Of a DNA stretch of 22,042 bases, positions 15,608 through 22,042 are shown in pieces (positions within the stretch are counted from its first letter, which is position 1; each line of letters opens with the position of its first letter). The stretch lies in NCBI GenBank assembly GCA_965262315.1, contig CBDHFJ010000152.1, forward strand, positions 1 to 22,042. The letters are read 5' to 3'. This DNA comes from JBCCFK01 sp965262315 (GTDB taxonomy: Bacteria > Actinomycetota > Acidimicrobiia > Acidimicrobiales > UBA8592). The translations under genes and the position numbers were made by a program. The notes under the pieces are model-generated. The model was not told where the DNA came from, ran no database searches, and worked only from the letters and a program-made list of their open reading frames with translations.

Positions 15608-16939
15608 ATGCGAAGCTCAACGACCAACACCCCACTCCGCCGCAACCGGTTGCCGTTCCTGGCTGCCAGTGCGGTCATCGCGATCGCCGCTATCGCCAGC
15701 GTGATCGCCATCACCCGCAACGGCGACTCCTCGACCGAGGCCGAGGAGTCCGCGACATCAGAGGCAGCGTCCACCGGCGAGGTGGCGGTTCCCAGCGAAA
15801 CCGACACCCCGGCCGCAAACACTCCGACGGACGCACCGGCGGAGACTGCCACCCCGGGCGACGAACCGGGCCCCGCCTGTTTCGCCAACGGCGACAGCGC
15901 GATGGTTGTCACCTTCAGCTCCCCGACGGCTTTCACCGGCGCAATCACCCACCTCGGCGACGCCCGGACCCTCGTAGGCGAGGCGACCGGCGAGGGGACC
16001 GACTGGCGGATCGCGGCCTGGAGCCCCGACGAGAAGGCCTCCGGGGTCGTGTTCGACCAGCTCTGGAACCTCGAAACGCGAGGCATCTTCCTCACCGACG
16101 ATTTCCTCGATGCTGTGAGCTGCGACGACATCCCCGACAAGGTCGCCGAACTCGAGGCGCTCATCGACGAGATCGGCCTGCCCAGCCTGGATGACCTGCC
16201 CGAGTCGGGTTCGGTGTCGGCTGGGCCCGCCTGCCTGGTCGGCGACCGTGACGCTATGGCGTTGGAGTTCGAGGGCACCGACGACGACCGCTTCACCGGC
16301 GTGTACCTGCGCGGCGACTCCATCCAACTGGTAGCGGGCGTACGCCTCGGCGACTCGACAGATCTGCCCTTGGACGTCCGCGTCGCTCTCCAAACCATCG
16401 GGTCTGCTGAGGACGGTGCGCCGATCGTCACCGAAGAGATCTGGACGGTGACCGAGGACGGAATCGGCACACCCGATGGCGATCTGATCGTCGTTGAGTG
16501 CTCCGACGTCGCCGACCGGATCGACCCAGCGCTCGACCTGGCGGGTGAGAACCGGCCCCCGTTCCCCGTCGTGACCGACTTCAGCTGCTGGGTCGAGGGC
16601 CTCGGCGACGGCGACCAGATCGCCCTCGACGACGACACCGTCAACGGTGACCTCTCCGGCGTCTGGCTCCGTGGCGACTCGACCCTGGTCTTCACCGCCG
16701 TCGCCCTCGGTCCGGAGACCGACGACGGCACCGACTACCTCGTCGCACTCGAAGCCATCGGCGCCACCGAAGACGAGGATCCGGTCGTGACCGAGGAGCG
16801 CTGGGCGGCCGGGACCGACGCCACGCTCGACACTGGTGGCACCGTCTTCGGACTCGTCTCGTGCTCCGAGGTCGACCCCGAGCTGGCGTCGGCGGTCGAC
16901 TTCGTCGGCGACACCCGGCCCGCAGCCCCGAGACCCTGA
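15608..16939 (+). CDS. Membrane-anchored extracellular protein with three Cys-pair repeats
   Basis: The protein has 443 residues from ATG 15608. A basic segment (LRRNR) and one helix (residues 17-36) act as anchor or uncleaved signal. A Ser/Thr/Glu/Pro linker runs to about residue 87. Three divergent tandem repeats of about 90-100 residues follow, near residues 88-175, 206-301 and 324-422. Each has one Cys near its start and one near its end (91/172, 209/298, 327/419) and a central FTGVYLRGDS / LSGVWLRGDS-like motif. The third repeat shares VTEERW with the second (VTEEIW). It is strongly acidic. Family unknown; an extracellular binding role is a guess. The start is uncertain because the frame is open upstream and the region before it is near a break. 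Confidence 0.75.
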   Translation: MRSSTTNTPLRRNRLPFLAASAVIAIAAIASVIAITRNGDSSTEAEESATSEAASTGEVAVPSETDTPAANTPTDAPAETATPGDEPGPACFANGDSAMVVTFSSPTAFTGAITHLGDARTLVGEATGEGTDWRIAAWSPDEKASGVVFDQLWNLETRGIFLTDDFLDAVSCDDIPDKVAELEALIDEIGLPSLDDLPESGSVSAGPACLVGDRDAMALEFEGTDDDRFTGVYLRGDSIQLVAGVRLGDSTDLPLDVRVALQTIGSAEDGAPIVTEEIWTVTEDGIGTPDGDLIVVECSDVADRIDPALDLAGENRPPFPVVTDFSCWVEGLGDGDQIALDDDTVNGDLSGVWLRGDSTLVFTAVALGPETDDGTDYLVALEAIGATEDEDPVVTEERWAAGTDATLDTGGTVFGLVSCSEVDPELASAVDFVGDTRPAAPRP

Positions 16940-17000
16940 CCACACCACAGCTCGCCCAGCGCCAGCGTCGCCGGGGTCGGAGCATTCGAGAGTGACTGAC

Positions 17001-17035
17001 CTGCGCCCTCCCGGCTGTAGTCCGGGAGGGCGCAG
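17001..17035. terminator. Perfect 14-bp hairpin between convergent genes
   Basis: CTGCGCCCTCCCGG (17001-17014) pairs perfectly with CCGGGAGGGCGCAG (17022-17035) across the 7-nt loop CTGTAGT. It lies between the convergent repeat-protein gene and the membrane-protein gene, and could terminate either. There is no T tract. The same bases also fit a tRNA-like arm (see the entry at 17010). Confidence 0.5.
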
Positions 17036-17056
17036 CTTCGAGTCCTGCCTCCAGGA
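17010..17056 (+). other. tRNA-like 3' half (anticodon-arm, variable loop, T-arm, acceptor strand)
   Basis: The spacing is exactly that of a class I tRNA. A 5-bp stem CCCGG/CCGGG holds the 7-nt loop CTGTAGT, where GTA would be the anticodon with T33. A 5-nt variable segment AGGGC follows, then GCAGC-TTCGAGT-CCTGC as a T-arm with one C-C mismatch, then seven bases CTCCAGG and an A. No matching 5' acceptor strand (CCTGGAG) or D-arm is found upstream, and no CCA follows. It is best read as a degenerate tRNA remnant or a look-alike, not a functional gene. Bacterial tRNA-Tyr normally has a long variable arm, which argues against a true tRNA-Tyr. Confidence 0.35.
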
Positions 17057-17197
17057 CTCCGATTGACCGCACCACTGCGGCACGATTGCAGCGCTCGGCA
17101 TCATCATCTGCCCGCCGGCGCTTGCCGCTGTCGGTGACGACCAAGTGCTCGTCGACCCGGTAGCGCCGCATCCTGCCGGAGACAACCTTCCCGATCA

Positions 17198-17929
17198 TCA
17201 CACCGAGCGTTTGGCGGGGAGGGCATCAATCGACAGACGCTCGATCAACTCGTGGGCCTGTTCGAGCTGAGCGCGGATGACGGAGGGCCGGACACCTTCC
17301 ACGGTCGACAGCACCAGCTGGCGTCCCTTGATGTCGAACCAGGCGGCCTGCTCGTGCAGCAGGTAGTCGATCAGCTCGGGACCGCAGAGCTGCCGGGCCA
17401 GATGTTCGTTGTCGCAGCGGACCTCGTAGGCGTCGGTGAAGGCCGCCGAATCAAACGTGATCGACCGGTCCAGGCGCATTCCCGCCTGCCGCAATCGGTT
17501 CCGGAGACGATCACCGACCGTACGAGTCGGCCGAGGGCCGATCGATATCCGAGGAAGGGGGTAGGGCACCGTCAACTCGATGACGACGTAGGTCATGTCG
17601 GGAATGTCCAGTGTCGTCTCACTCGAGCCGTCCGCTGCCCCGAAGACCAACATCGGTCGCCCCCTCCATTCGCCGCGCAGGGCATGGGACGTGCTCGAAC
17701 GTGCTCGAAGCCCGCGGGCAAAGTGCAGGGATCGCCGTTCCCGACGGGTCAGCCGAGGGGAGTAACTCCAGCCGTGTTCGTCGGCCATCTCCTGGAACAG
17801 GCGCCGACGATCCCACCTTCCGATGAAGTCCCCGACGATGAGGAGGACGATGAACAGCACCCATCCAATGGTGAACGCCAACGTCACAGCGTCCAGCTCG
17901 CCCAACCCGGCGACCGCGAACCCCGCCAT
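17198..17929 (-). CDS. Membrane-anchored protein of unknown function
   Basis: This is a 243-residue protein with one N-terminal hydrophobic segment (AVTLAFTIGWVLFIVLLIVGDFIG, roughly residues 14-37). A cytoplasmic-looking domain begins WDRRRLFQEMADEHGWSY and continues with alternating strands such as MLVFGAADGSSETTLDIPDMTYVVIELTVPYPLPR. The C-terminus is helical (QLEQAHELIERLSI). It looks like a membrane-anchored domain of the type that follows GW(S/T)Y in many actinobacterial hypothetical proteins, but I cannot name the family. Starts at ATG 17929. A GTG-ATG pair overlaps its stop, but the frame it opens (down to 16692) runs into the hairpin and the opposite-strand gene and is not called. 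Confidence 0.75.
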   Translation of the reverse strand: MAGFAVAGLGELDAVTLAFTIGWVLFIVLLIVGDFIGRWDRRRLFQEMADEHGWSYSPRLTRRERRSLHFARGLRARSSTSHALRGEWRGRPMLVFGAADGSSETTLDIPDMTYVVIELTVPYPLPRISIGPRPTRTVGDRLRNRLRQAGMRLDRSITFDSAAFTDAYEVRCDNEHLARQLCGPELIDYLLHEQAAWFDIKGRQLVLSTVEGVRPSVIRAQLEQAHELIERLSIDALPAKRSV

Positions 17930-18091
17930 TGCTACCCCCTCATTGCGATCACACGTCTGGGAGTCCGCTCGATCTCGGGGTCTCGAGAAGCTGCGGACAC
18001 GACGTCGACGTCAACCCCGGGCCGCCAGTTCGTCGCGCGTTGCCGAGCGGTCCGACCAGGCCGGTGTTCCGGTCGTGCGCCGAAACGCCGG

Positions 18092-18607
18092 CTAGACATC
18101 GAAGACCTTGACCTCGAACTGGATCTGGGCCCGGTGACCGCTGGTCGTCCGCCGCCAGGTCCTGGTGTTGACCGTCTCGCCCTGCTCGACATTGCCAACC
18201 CGGAACCTCGTGACCTCGACCAGCCCATCCCAGTCGCACCCGAAGAGCGAGCACCCGCCTGAGGACTGCACCCAGAGGTCGATGTCCACCGAGCCGTCGC
18301 GGTTGGCGGTGAGGTCCCAACCCCAGTGGATGCTTACCTCACCGTCGCACTCCATCCTGAACGAGGGCGACCCGCTGCGACCAGCGAGGGTCCGATGTCG
18401 CCGAACGTGACGCTGACGACAGACCTCGTCCGCTGACCAGGTGTCGCGGTCGACGAGCTTGATGTTCGAGGTGACCTGCCAGGAGGCGTACCCGGGGTTG
18501 TCCGAAGCTCCAGCCGGCCCGGCCGTCAGGAACGAGGTGATGACCAGGAGCAGGGCGAGCAGGCCGCCAAGCGCCCGGTTCCGTCGAATCGTCGTCGTGT
18601 ATCGCAT
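18092..18607 (-). CDS. Small secreted protein (possible compensating frameshifts)
   Basis: This is a 171-residue protein with a clear Sec signal: basic RRNR, a hydrophobic core LGGLLALLLVITSFL, and cleavage after AGPAGA near residue 34. The mature part is beta-rich with Cys residues (SSGGCSLFGCDWDG) and ends QIQFEVKVFDV. Between WSADE and SPSFRMECDGEV (about 18430-18365) the frame is Arg/His-rich. A neighbouring frame reads SVVSVTFGDIGPSLVAAG, which looks more like the rest of the protein. Two opposite single-base errors would explain this. A GGAG lies about 12 nt before ATG 18607. Function unknown. Confidence 0.7.
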   Translation of the reverse strand: MRYTTTIRRNRALGGLLALLLVITSFLTAGPAGASDNPGYASWQVTSNIKLVDRDTWSADEVCRQRHVRRHRTLAGRSGSPSFRMECDGEVSIHWGWDLTANRDGSVDIDLWVQSSGGCSLFGCDWDGLVEVTRFRVGNVEQGETVNTRTWRRTTSGHRAQIQFEVKVFDV

Positions 18608-18687
18608 GGTGTTCAGCGTCTCCTTCGAGGTCGTCGCTCTCCGTACCTCGATCTTGTAGCAAGGCCGGTCGGGGCGGTCCCAGGACG

Positions 18688-19806
18688 GTGTCCGCCAACA
18701 CCGGGACCGGCGACGCCACTACCATCACCCTTGTGGGGGTTGTGCCAGAGCGTGGGGCGCCAACGGTCCTGGCCGCCTGGACGGCCACCGTCGTGCGAGC
18801 GCTCGACATGCACGGCCACGACGGCGAGGACCTGGCCATCCGGGCCGGGATCGATCCCGCGGTCTTCTCCGATCCCGGTGGTCGGTTGTCGCTGGCCCAG
18901 ACGACCGCGTTGTGGCGGCTCGCCATCGAGGCCACGCAAGACCCGTCCTTCCACCTCAGGGTGGCCCGACTGACCCGGCCGTCGACCTTCGCCGGGCTCA
19001 GCATGGGGATCGTCACGAGCGACACCTGGGAGGAGGCGCTCGAGCGGATCGCTCGCTACCAGTCGCTTGTCATCATGCCGTCTGAACCGATCGAGCTCCT
19101 TCGTCGAGGCGACCGCATCGTCTGGATCGACCGGTTCGCGCCGACGATGGCACCATGTCCCGAAGCGGTCGAGGCGATCATGGGATCGATCGTGCTCGGA
19201 GGCCGGGACCTCCTGGGGCCGACGTTCGGACCGCTCACCGTGCACAGCACCCGCCCGGCCACCGACGACCCGACGATGCTGGAGCGGTTCTTTCGGTGTC
19301 CGGTCATCCTCGGGGCGGCGGACTATCGGCTCGAGTTCTCACTCGACGACGCCCGCCGGCCGCTGCCGTCCCGCTCGCGGGAGATGGCCCTGGTGGCCGA
19401 CCGTCTGGCCCGCGACTACATCGCGGGTCTGGCCAACTCCGGCAAGCTCCGCTCCAAGGTACGGGACCTGCTGACCAGGCTGGCTCCCCATGGCATGCCG
19501 AGCACTGCCGAGATCGCCACCGAGTTGGCCATCAGCCCTAGAACGCTCCAGCGACGGCTGAGCGAGGAGGGCACCAGCCTCAGCCAGCTCACGCGGGAGG
19601 TCAACACCGACATCGCCGCCCAGATGCTCGTCGTCGACGGTCTGACCGTCGAGGCCATCGCCTCCTCCCTCGGTTTCCACGACGCCTCGTCGTTCCGTCG
19701 GGCCTTCCGTCGCTGGACCGGGTGCACCCCGTCGGAGTACGTGGCCCGACAGGTCGACGAGGGGCAGGCGATCGACCGGTCAGCTCCATCAGCAACCGAC
19801 GTCTGA
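18688..19806 (+). CDS. AraC-family regulator with N-terminal arabinose_bd-type domain (OruR-like)
   Basis: This is a 372-residue transcription factor. The N-terminal half carries the PF12625-like sensor domain: DPGGRLSLAQTTALWRLAIEATQDPSFHLRVA and STFAGLSMGIVTSDTWEEALERIARY. The C-terminal AraC DNA-binding domain occupies about residues 255-355: MPSTAEIATELAISPRTLQRRL is the first helix-turn-helix. LTVEAIASSLGFHDASSFRRAFRRWTGCTPSEY is the second, with the family signature. The GTG start at 18688 gives a full-length protein; it is divergent from the secreted-protein gene with about 80 bp between. Members of this group sense small molecules such as ornithine or fatty acids. The target genes are not apparent here. 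Confidence 0.92.
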   Translation: MSANTGTGDATTITLVGVVPERGAPTVLAAWTATVVRALDMHGHDGEDLAIRAGIDPAVFSDPGGRLSLAQTTALWRLAIEATQDPSFHLRVARLTRPSTFAGLSMGIVTSDTWEEALERIARYQSLVIMPSEPIELLRRGDRIVWIDRFAPTMAPCPEAVEAIMGSIVLGGRDLLGPTFGPLTVHSTRPATDDPTMLERFFRCPVILGAADYRLEFSLDDARRPLPSRSREMALVADRLARDYIAGLANSGKLRSKVRDLLTRLAPHGMPSTAEIATELAISPRTLQRRLSEEGTSLSQLTREVNTDIAAQMLVVDGLTVEAIASSLGFHDASSFRRAFRRWTGCTPSEYVARQVDEGQAIDRSAPSATDV

Positions 19807-19867
19807 CCCTCGACCGCCCCGATCGCCCATCGCCGCGGCGGACCGTCACCCGGTTTGGCGCCTTGCC

Positions 19868-19991
19868 TAACCGGGACGTTGCGGATGTGGGCGCGTCGCA
19901 TGGCCGCTCTGACGAGTTGATGGCGCTCGACACTTTGCTTCGGACGGGCGAGTGCTGAGACTGCCTCGCTGTCGAGGACTAGGACGGCCAC
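19868..19991 (-). pseudogene. vapC: VapC-like PIN toxin, first ~41 codons only
   Basis: A GTG at 19991 overlaps the 3' end of the antitoxin gene. It opens a frame reading AVLVLDSEAVSALARP, then VERHQLVRAAMRRAHIRNVPVR. LVLDSEAVSAL is the typical first strand and catalytic Asp of a PIN-domain RNase. After NVPVR the PIN domain (usually about 130 residues, with further acidic residues) is not continued, and the frame passes into the region downstream of araC. The toxin is therefore broken and should be inactive. Confidence 0.7.
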
Positions 19992-20197
19992 GCGGTGTCG
20001 ATCTGTTCGACAACCCCAGACGGGACCTCACCGAATTCGTCGTCGAGTTCGGTGAGATACTCGTCGAGTAGATCGCGTTCGAGTTCGTGGGCGACCGCTC
20101 GTGCAACGAAACCACTCAGACCTCGATCACCGACGCGCGCCTCGACGCGCGAGGCGAGGTCTTCGTCAACACTCACCGACCATTTCGTGACAGCCAC
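19979..20197 (-). CDS. vapB: VapB-like antitoxin
   Basis: This is a 72-residue antitoxin starting at GTG 20197. It begins with TKWSVSVDEDLASRVEARVG, a ribbon-helix-helix-like DNA-binding segment, then GLSGFVARAVAHELERDLLDEYL. The C-terminus is acidic (LDDEFGEVPSGVVEQIDTAW) and would wrap the toxin. The gene overlaps the vapC start in the usual toxin-antitoxin arrangement. A 12-bp palindrome 10 bp upstream is a likely autoregulatory operator. The cognate toxin is truncated, so the antitoxin may be an orphan. Confidence 0.75.
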   Translation of the reverse strand: MAVTKWSVSVDEDLASRVEARVGDRGLSGFVARAVAHELERDLLDEYLTELDDEFGEVPSGVVEQIDTAWPS

Positions 20198-20207
20198 GAT
20201 TTCAGTC

Positions 20208-20219
20208 CTACCACGGTAG
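20208..20219. promoter_or_regulatory. Palindromic operator of the vapB gene
   Basis: CTACCACGGTAG is a perfect 12-bp palindrome (CTACC-AC-GGTAG with GT on the other strand), 10 bp upstream of the vapB start. Toxin-antitoxin operons are usually autoregulated through such palindromes. Binding by VapB is inferred. Confidence 0.5.
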
Positions 20220-20544
20220 AAATTCCCTGGGAAGGGCGCCTTGCTGGCCGAGCCGAACTGTCGATTCCAAAGGTTCTGCGCGCTGATGGCCGGCTCCTTG
20301 CGCCGTCAGGTCCTTGCCGGCTTGAGGGACCGTACCGAGAAGGCGATCGGTGTCGGTGCGCCTCCCTCCGAGGCCTGTGCAACTCGGGAGTCTCGGTCGG
20401 TCAGCGTGTTCAACAACGTGGCCAGGGTGTAGTGCGCAGCGCCTACCAGAACGCTCGGCCGCCCCAGGCAGGGGTCGGTGGTTCGCGTTCGGGTTAGCAA
20501 CTGCGCTGTCCCGAGTCCTCGACCATGCCCCGCCTGGAAGACTC
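20220..20544. other. Gap without a supportable gene
   Basis: Nothing firm is seen in this stretch. A minus-strand frame from 20500 to 20306 ends with a protein-like run (VLVGAAHYTLATLLNTLTDR, then EGGAPTPIAFSVRSLKPART). It has no recognisable family and no convincing start, and could be the tail of a decayed gene. Confidence 0.3.
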
Positions 20545-20560
20545 GCCCTTTGACGAGGGC
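20545..20560 (-). terminator. Short hairpin downstream of the tRNA-Thr fragment
   Basis: On the minus strand GCCCT-CGTCAA-AGGGC forms a 5-bp stem just 5 nt past the CCA end of the tRNA-Thr 3' half. This is where a tRNA transcript would normally terminate. There is no T tract, so the call is moderate. Confidence 0.35.
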
Positions 20561-20565
20561 TTTGG

Positions 20566-20608
20566 TGGAGCCTCCTGAGAGAATCGAACTCTCGACCTTT
20601 TCCTTACC
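20566..20608 (-). tRNA. 3' half of tRNA-Thr(GGT), 5' half absent
   Basis: Read on the minus strand from 20608: GGT (anticodon), AA, the 3' strand GGAAA of the anticodon stem, variable loop AGGTC, a perfect T-arm GAGAG-TTCGATT-CTCTC, acceptor strand AGGAGGC, discriminator T and an encoded CCA. This matches bacterial tRNA-Thr(GGT) from position 34 to the 3' end. Position 33 is C instead of the invariant T, and no D-arm or 5' acceptor strand lies upstream, where the DUF1996 gene sits instead. The fragment is not a functional tRNA. It is either an integrase attachment site (3'-end duplication) or one side of a join. Confidence 0.75.
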
Positions 20609-21739
20609 GGATGCTGATCTGGGGCAACCGCACCGGGTGCGACGCCGGGCACGACCGTTCCTCGGGAACGTACGCCATGTGGCTGATGTGGTCGGCGGCG
20701 TCGAGGTTCTGCCCGTCCCAGCAGTTGGGGAACACGATCGACGCGTTGATGATGTCGCCCCCGCAGTCGGGGATCCGGTTGGTGTAGTTGTAGCCGTGGC
20801 CGTTGGCCCCGCACGACCACGCCAGCTCCGAGCTGGCGGTGAAGGTCTCGGCCGTCGTGTTGCCGGCCACCATCCGGAGCCCCTGGGGCATGGCCTGGAC
20901 CCGGTCGGGCTGCTTGGTCTTGTAGTAGAGGATGATCGTGTCGGGCACCACGGCGTTGCCGGCGCCGTCGATCAGGGCCGGCACCCAGTAACCCGAGCGG
21001 TTCAGCTCGAACCCGTTGCACGTGCCGCCGCCGGAGTCGACCAGCGACTCGGTCGTCGAATAGGCATCGGTCTCGGTGTTGCCGAAGAACATGTGGAGAT
21101 GCGACGCCCCGGCTCACCGGGGAACACGATCGGATCGTCGTAGGCGAAGTGGGAGTACTCGCAGGCCAGGCGGAACTGGCCGTCGCCGACCGAGCCGTTG
21201 TCGGGCCGCTCGGCCACCTCGGTCAGGGCCCCGATGTCGAGCTGCTCGGAGGGCACGTCGGCGTACCGGGTGAACTCGGGCCGGGTGTTGCGGATCGGCT
21301 CGAAGACCGACAGCGACGAACCCGGATCGACCGACGGGGCCGGGTCGGCGGGAGTGGTCGACGCCCCGTCATCGTCGGCGGCCGGGGCGTCGCCAGCGGG
21401 ACCGTCCGCGCTCGGTGCCTGCTCGTCGCCGCCGGTGGCGTCGCCCTCGCCGGTCGACGGGATACCGTCCGGCCCAGCGGACGAGGCCCCCTCGACCGTC
21501 GCCTGCTCGCCCGACGTCGGGAGGCCGGCATCGGGCGCGGTGGCTCCACCGTCGTCCACCAGGGGCGTCGGCTCGCCGTCGGCCGCGGTCAGCGCTGCTC
21601 GACCGTCGCTGGTGACGACCGAGCCGTCGTCACCGGGCACGATCACGATGAACGCCACGAAGCCGATCGCGAAGGCGACGACGGCGGCTGCCAGCTTGAC
21701 GGGCCAGGTCCACGACTGCACGACATCGAACGGTAACAT
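20604..21739 (-). CDS. DUF1996-domain secreted/anchored protein (one frameshift, C-terminus cut)
   Basis: ATG 21739 starts a protein with one N-terminal helix (VKLAAAVVAFAIGFVAFIVIV). A long Asp/Gly/Ala/Pro-rich low-complexity linker runs to about residue 140, followed by a DUF1996-like domain. Domain hallmarks are FACEYSHFAYDDPIVFPG-like residues, HMFFGNTETDAYSTTESL, YWVPALIDGAGNAV, PQGLRMVAGN, WSCGANGHGY, NASIVFPNCWDGQNLD, DHISHMAYV and CPASHPVRLPQI. One G is missing at the run 21110-21107 (PGEPG to ASHLHMFF). The frame ends at a TAA inside the tRNA-Thr fragment, so roughly the last 60-70 residues usual for this domain are missing. Function of DUF1996 is unknown. Confidence 0.8.
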
Positions 21740-21769
21740 GACGTGAACGGAACCGATACAGGTGATCGG

Positions 21770-22042
21770 ATGTTGATCCGGCCGGCGAGATCGTCCGACG
21801 CCGAGGCCATCCGGGCGATCTACAACGCCGAGGTCGAGGGCTCGACCCACACGCTGGACCTGGTCCCCCGCACCCTCGACGAGCAGCTGGCGTACCTCGA
21901 GGCCCGATCGGGAGGGCTCGTCGTCCTCGTCGCCGAGCTGGCAGCCGAGGTGGTCGGCTTCGCCAGCCTCAGCTTCTACCGTGACCGGCCCGGCTACCGC
22001 ACCTCGGTCGAGGACTCGATCTACATCGCCCGGTCCTACCAC
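21770..22042 (+). CDS. GNAT acetyltransferase, phosphinothricin/MnaT-like (partial, window edge)
   Basis: The first 91 residues are visible from ATG 21770. LIRPARSSDAEAIRAIYNAEV is the standard GNAT N-terminus with the IYN signature of the Pat/Bar/MnaT group. STHTLDLVPRTLDEQLAYL matches the substrate loop. VVGFASLSFYRDRPGYRTSVEDSIYI matches strands 4-5 up to the acetyl-CoA site, which lies beyond the window. These enzymes N-acetylate small amines such as methionine sulfoximine or phosphinothricin. It is divergent from the DUF1996 gene with 30 bp between starts. Confidence 0.88.
   Translation, partial: MLIRPARSSDAEAIRAIYNAEVEGSTHTLDLVPRTLDEQLAYLEARSGGLVVLVAELAAEVVGFASLSFYRDRPGYRTSVEDSIYIARSYH

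Noticed and set aside
17010..17056. Functional tRNA-Tyr(GTA)
   Set aside because: There is no 5' acceptor strand, D-arm or CCA, the T-stem has a C-C mismatch, and bacterial tRNA-Tyr should have a long variable arm.
15758..17185. 475-codon minus-strand frame
   Set aside because: It is antisense to the repeat protein and contains the WRQDSKLRPP-type string that arises from reading a tRNA-like hairpin backwards.
16692..17201. Minus-strand ORF overlapping the stop of the membrane-protein gene
   Set aside because: The GTG-ATG overlap is suggestive, but the frame soon enters the hairpin and then the antisense of a real gene, and no family is recognisable.
20306..20500. Minus-strand 64-codon ORF
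   Set aside because: Its C-terminal half looks protein-like, but there is no convincing start or recognisable family, so it is only mentioned in the gap entry.
1..22042. CRISPR arrays, IS elements or rRNA genes
   Set aside because: No regularly spaced direct repeats, transposase motifs, terminal inverted repeats or rRNA signatures were seen on either strand.

Overview
The window is high-GC DNA with strong G/C bias at third codon positions, frequent GTG starts, ATGA/GTGA gene overlaps and many leaderless promoters of the form TANNNT, 6-8 nt, then ATG/GTG. This points to an actinobacterium, possibly Acidimicrobiia; the lineage is an inference from style, not from a marker gene.

Left arm (1-3509, minus strand): a peptide/metallophore-type ABC importer, with a Tat-like lipoprotein binding protein, two permeases and the first codons of an ATPase. 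Both permeases carry single-base frameshifts. Centre-left (3.5-9.6 kb, plus strand): an SAM methyltransferase, a 74-residue protein coupled to a MogA-type molybdopterin adenylyltransferase, a newly called 54-residue secreted peptide ahead of an iron-type alcohol dehydrogenase, an M20 amidohydrolase, and a second methyltransferase coupled to a FecCD permease. That permease stops abruptly where it meets the first 39 codons of a COG0523 (CobW-like) GTPase on the other strand. Centre (9.8-13.7 kb): a complete FecB/FecCD/FecCD/FecE-type ABC importer, whose first three genes are artificially fused in the raw reading frame by two one-base indels.

Several of these genes have GAGAAT/ATTCTC-type inverted repeats on or beside their promoters. 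I read this block as a metal-starvation regulon under a Fur-superfamily repressor (Fur or Zur). It would combine two importers, a metallochaperone-type GTPase, two methyltransferases, a Zn/Mn-type amidohydrolase and small proteins. The metal is not determined.

Right arm (13.8-22 kb): a two-helix small protein, a GntR/UTRA regulator, an internal piece of a PhnE permease, a membrane-anchored protein with three Cys-pair repeats, a hairpin with tRNA-like geometry, a membrane protein, a small secreted protein, an AraC regulator, an intact VapB-like antitoxin with a truncated VapC-like toxin, the 3' half of tRNA-Thr(GGT), a frameshifted and truncated DUF1996 protein, and the start of a Pat/MnaT-type acetyltransferase.

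Genes are cut at five places (about 9630, 14917, 15436, 19868, 20608), and at least six single-base frameshifts are visible, mostly in homopolymers. Assembly or sequencing error is therefore a serious alternative to real gene decay, and should be settled before biology is built on the broken genes.
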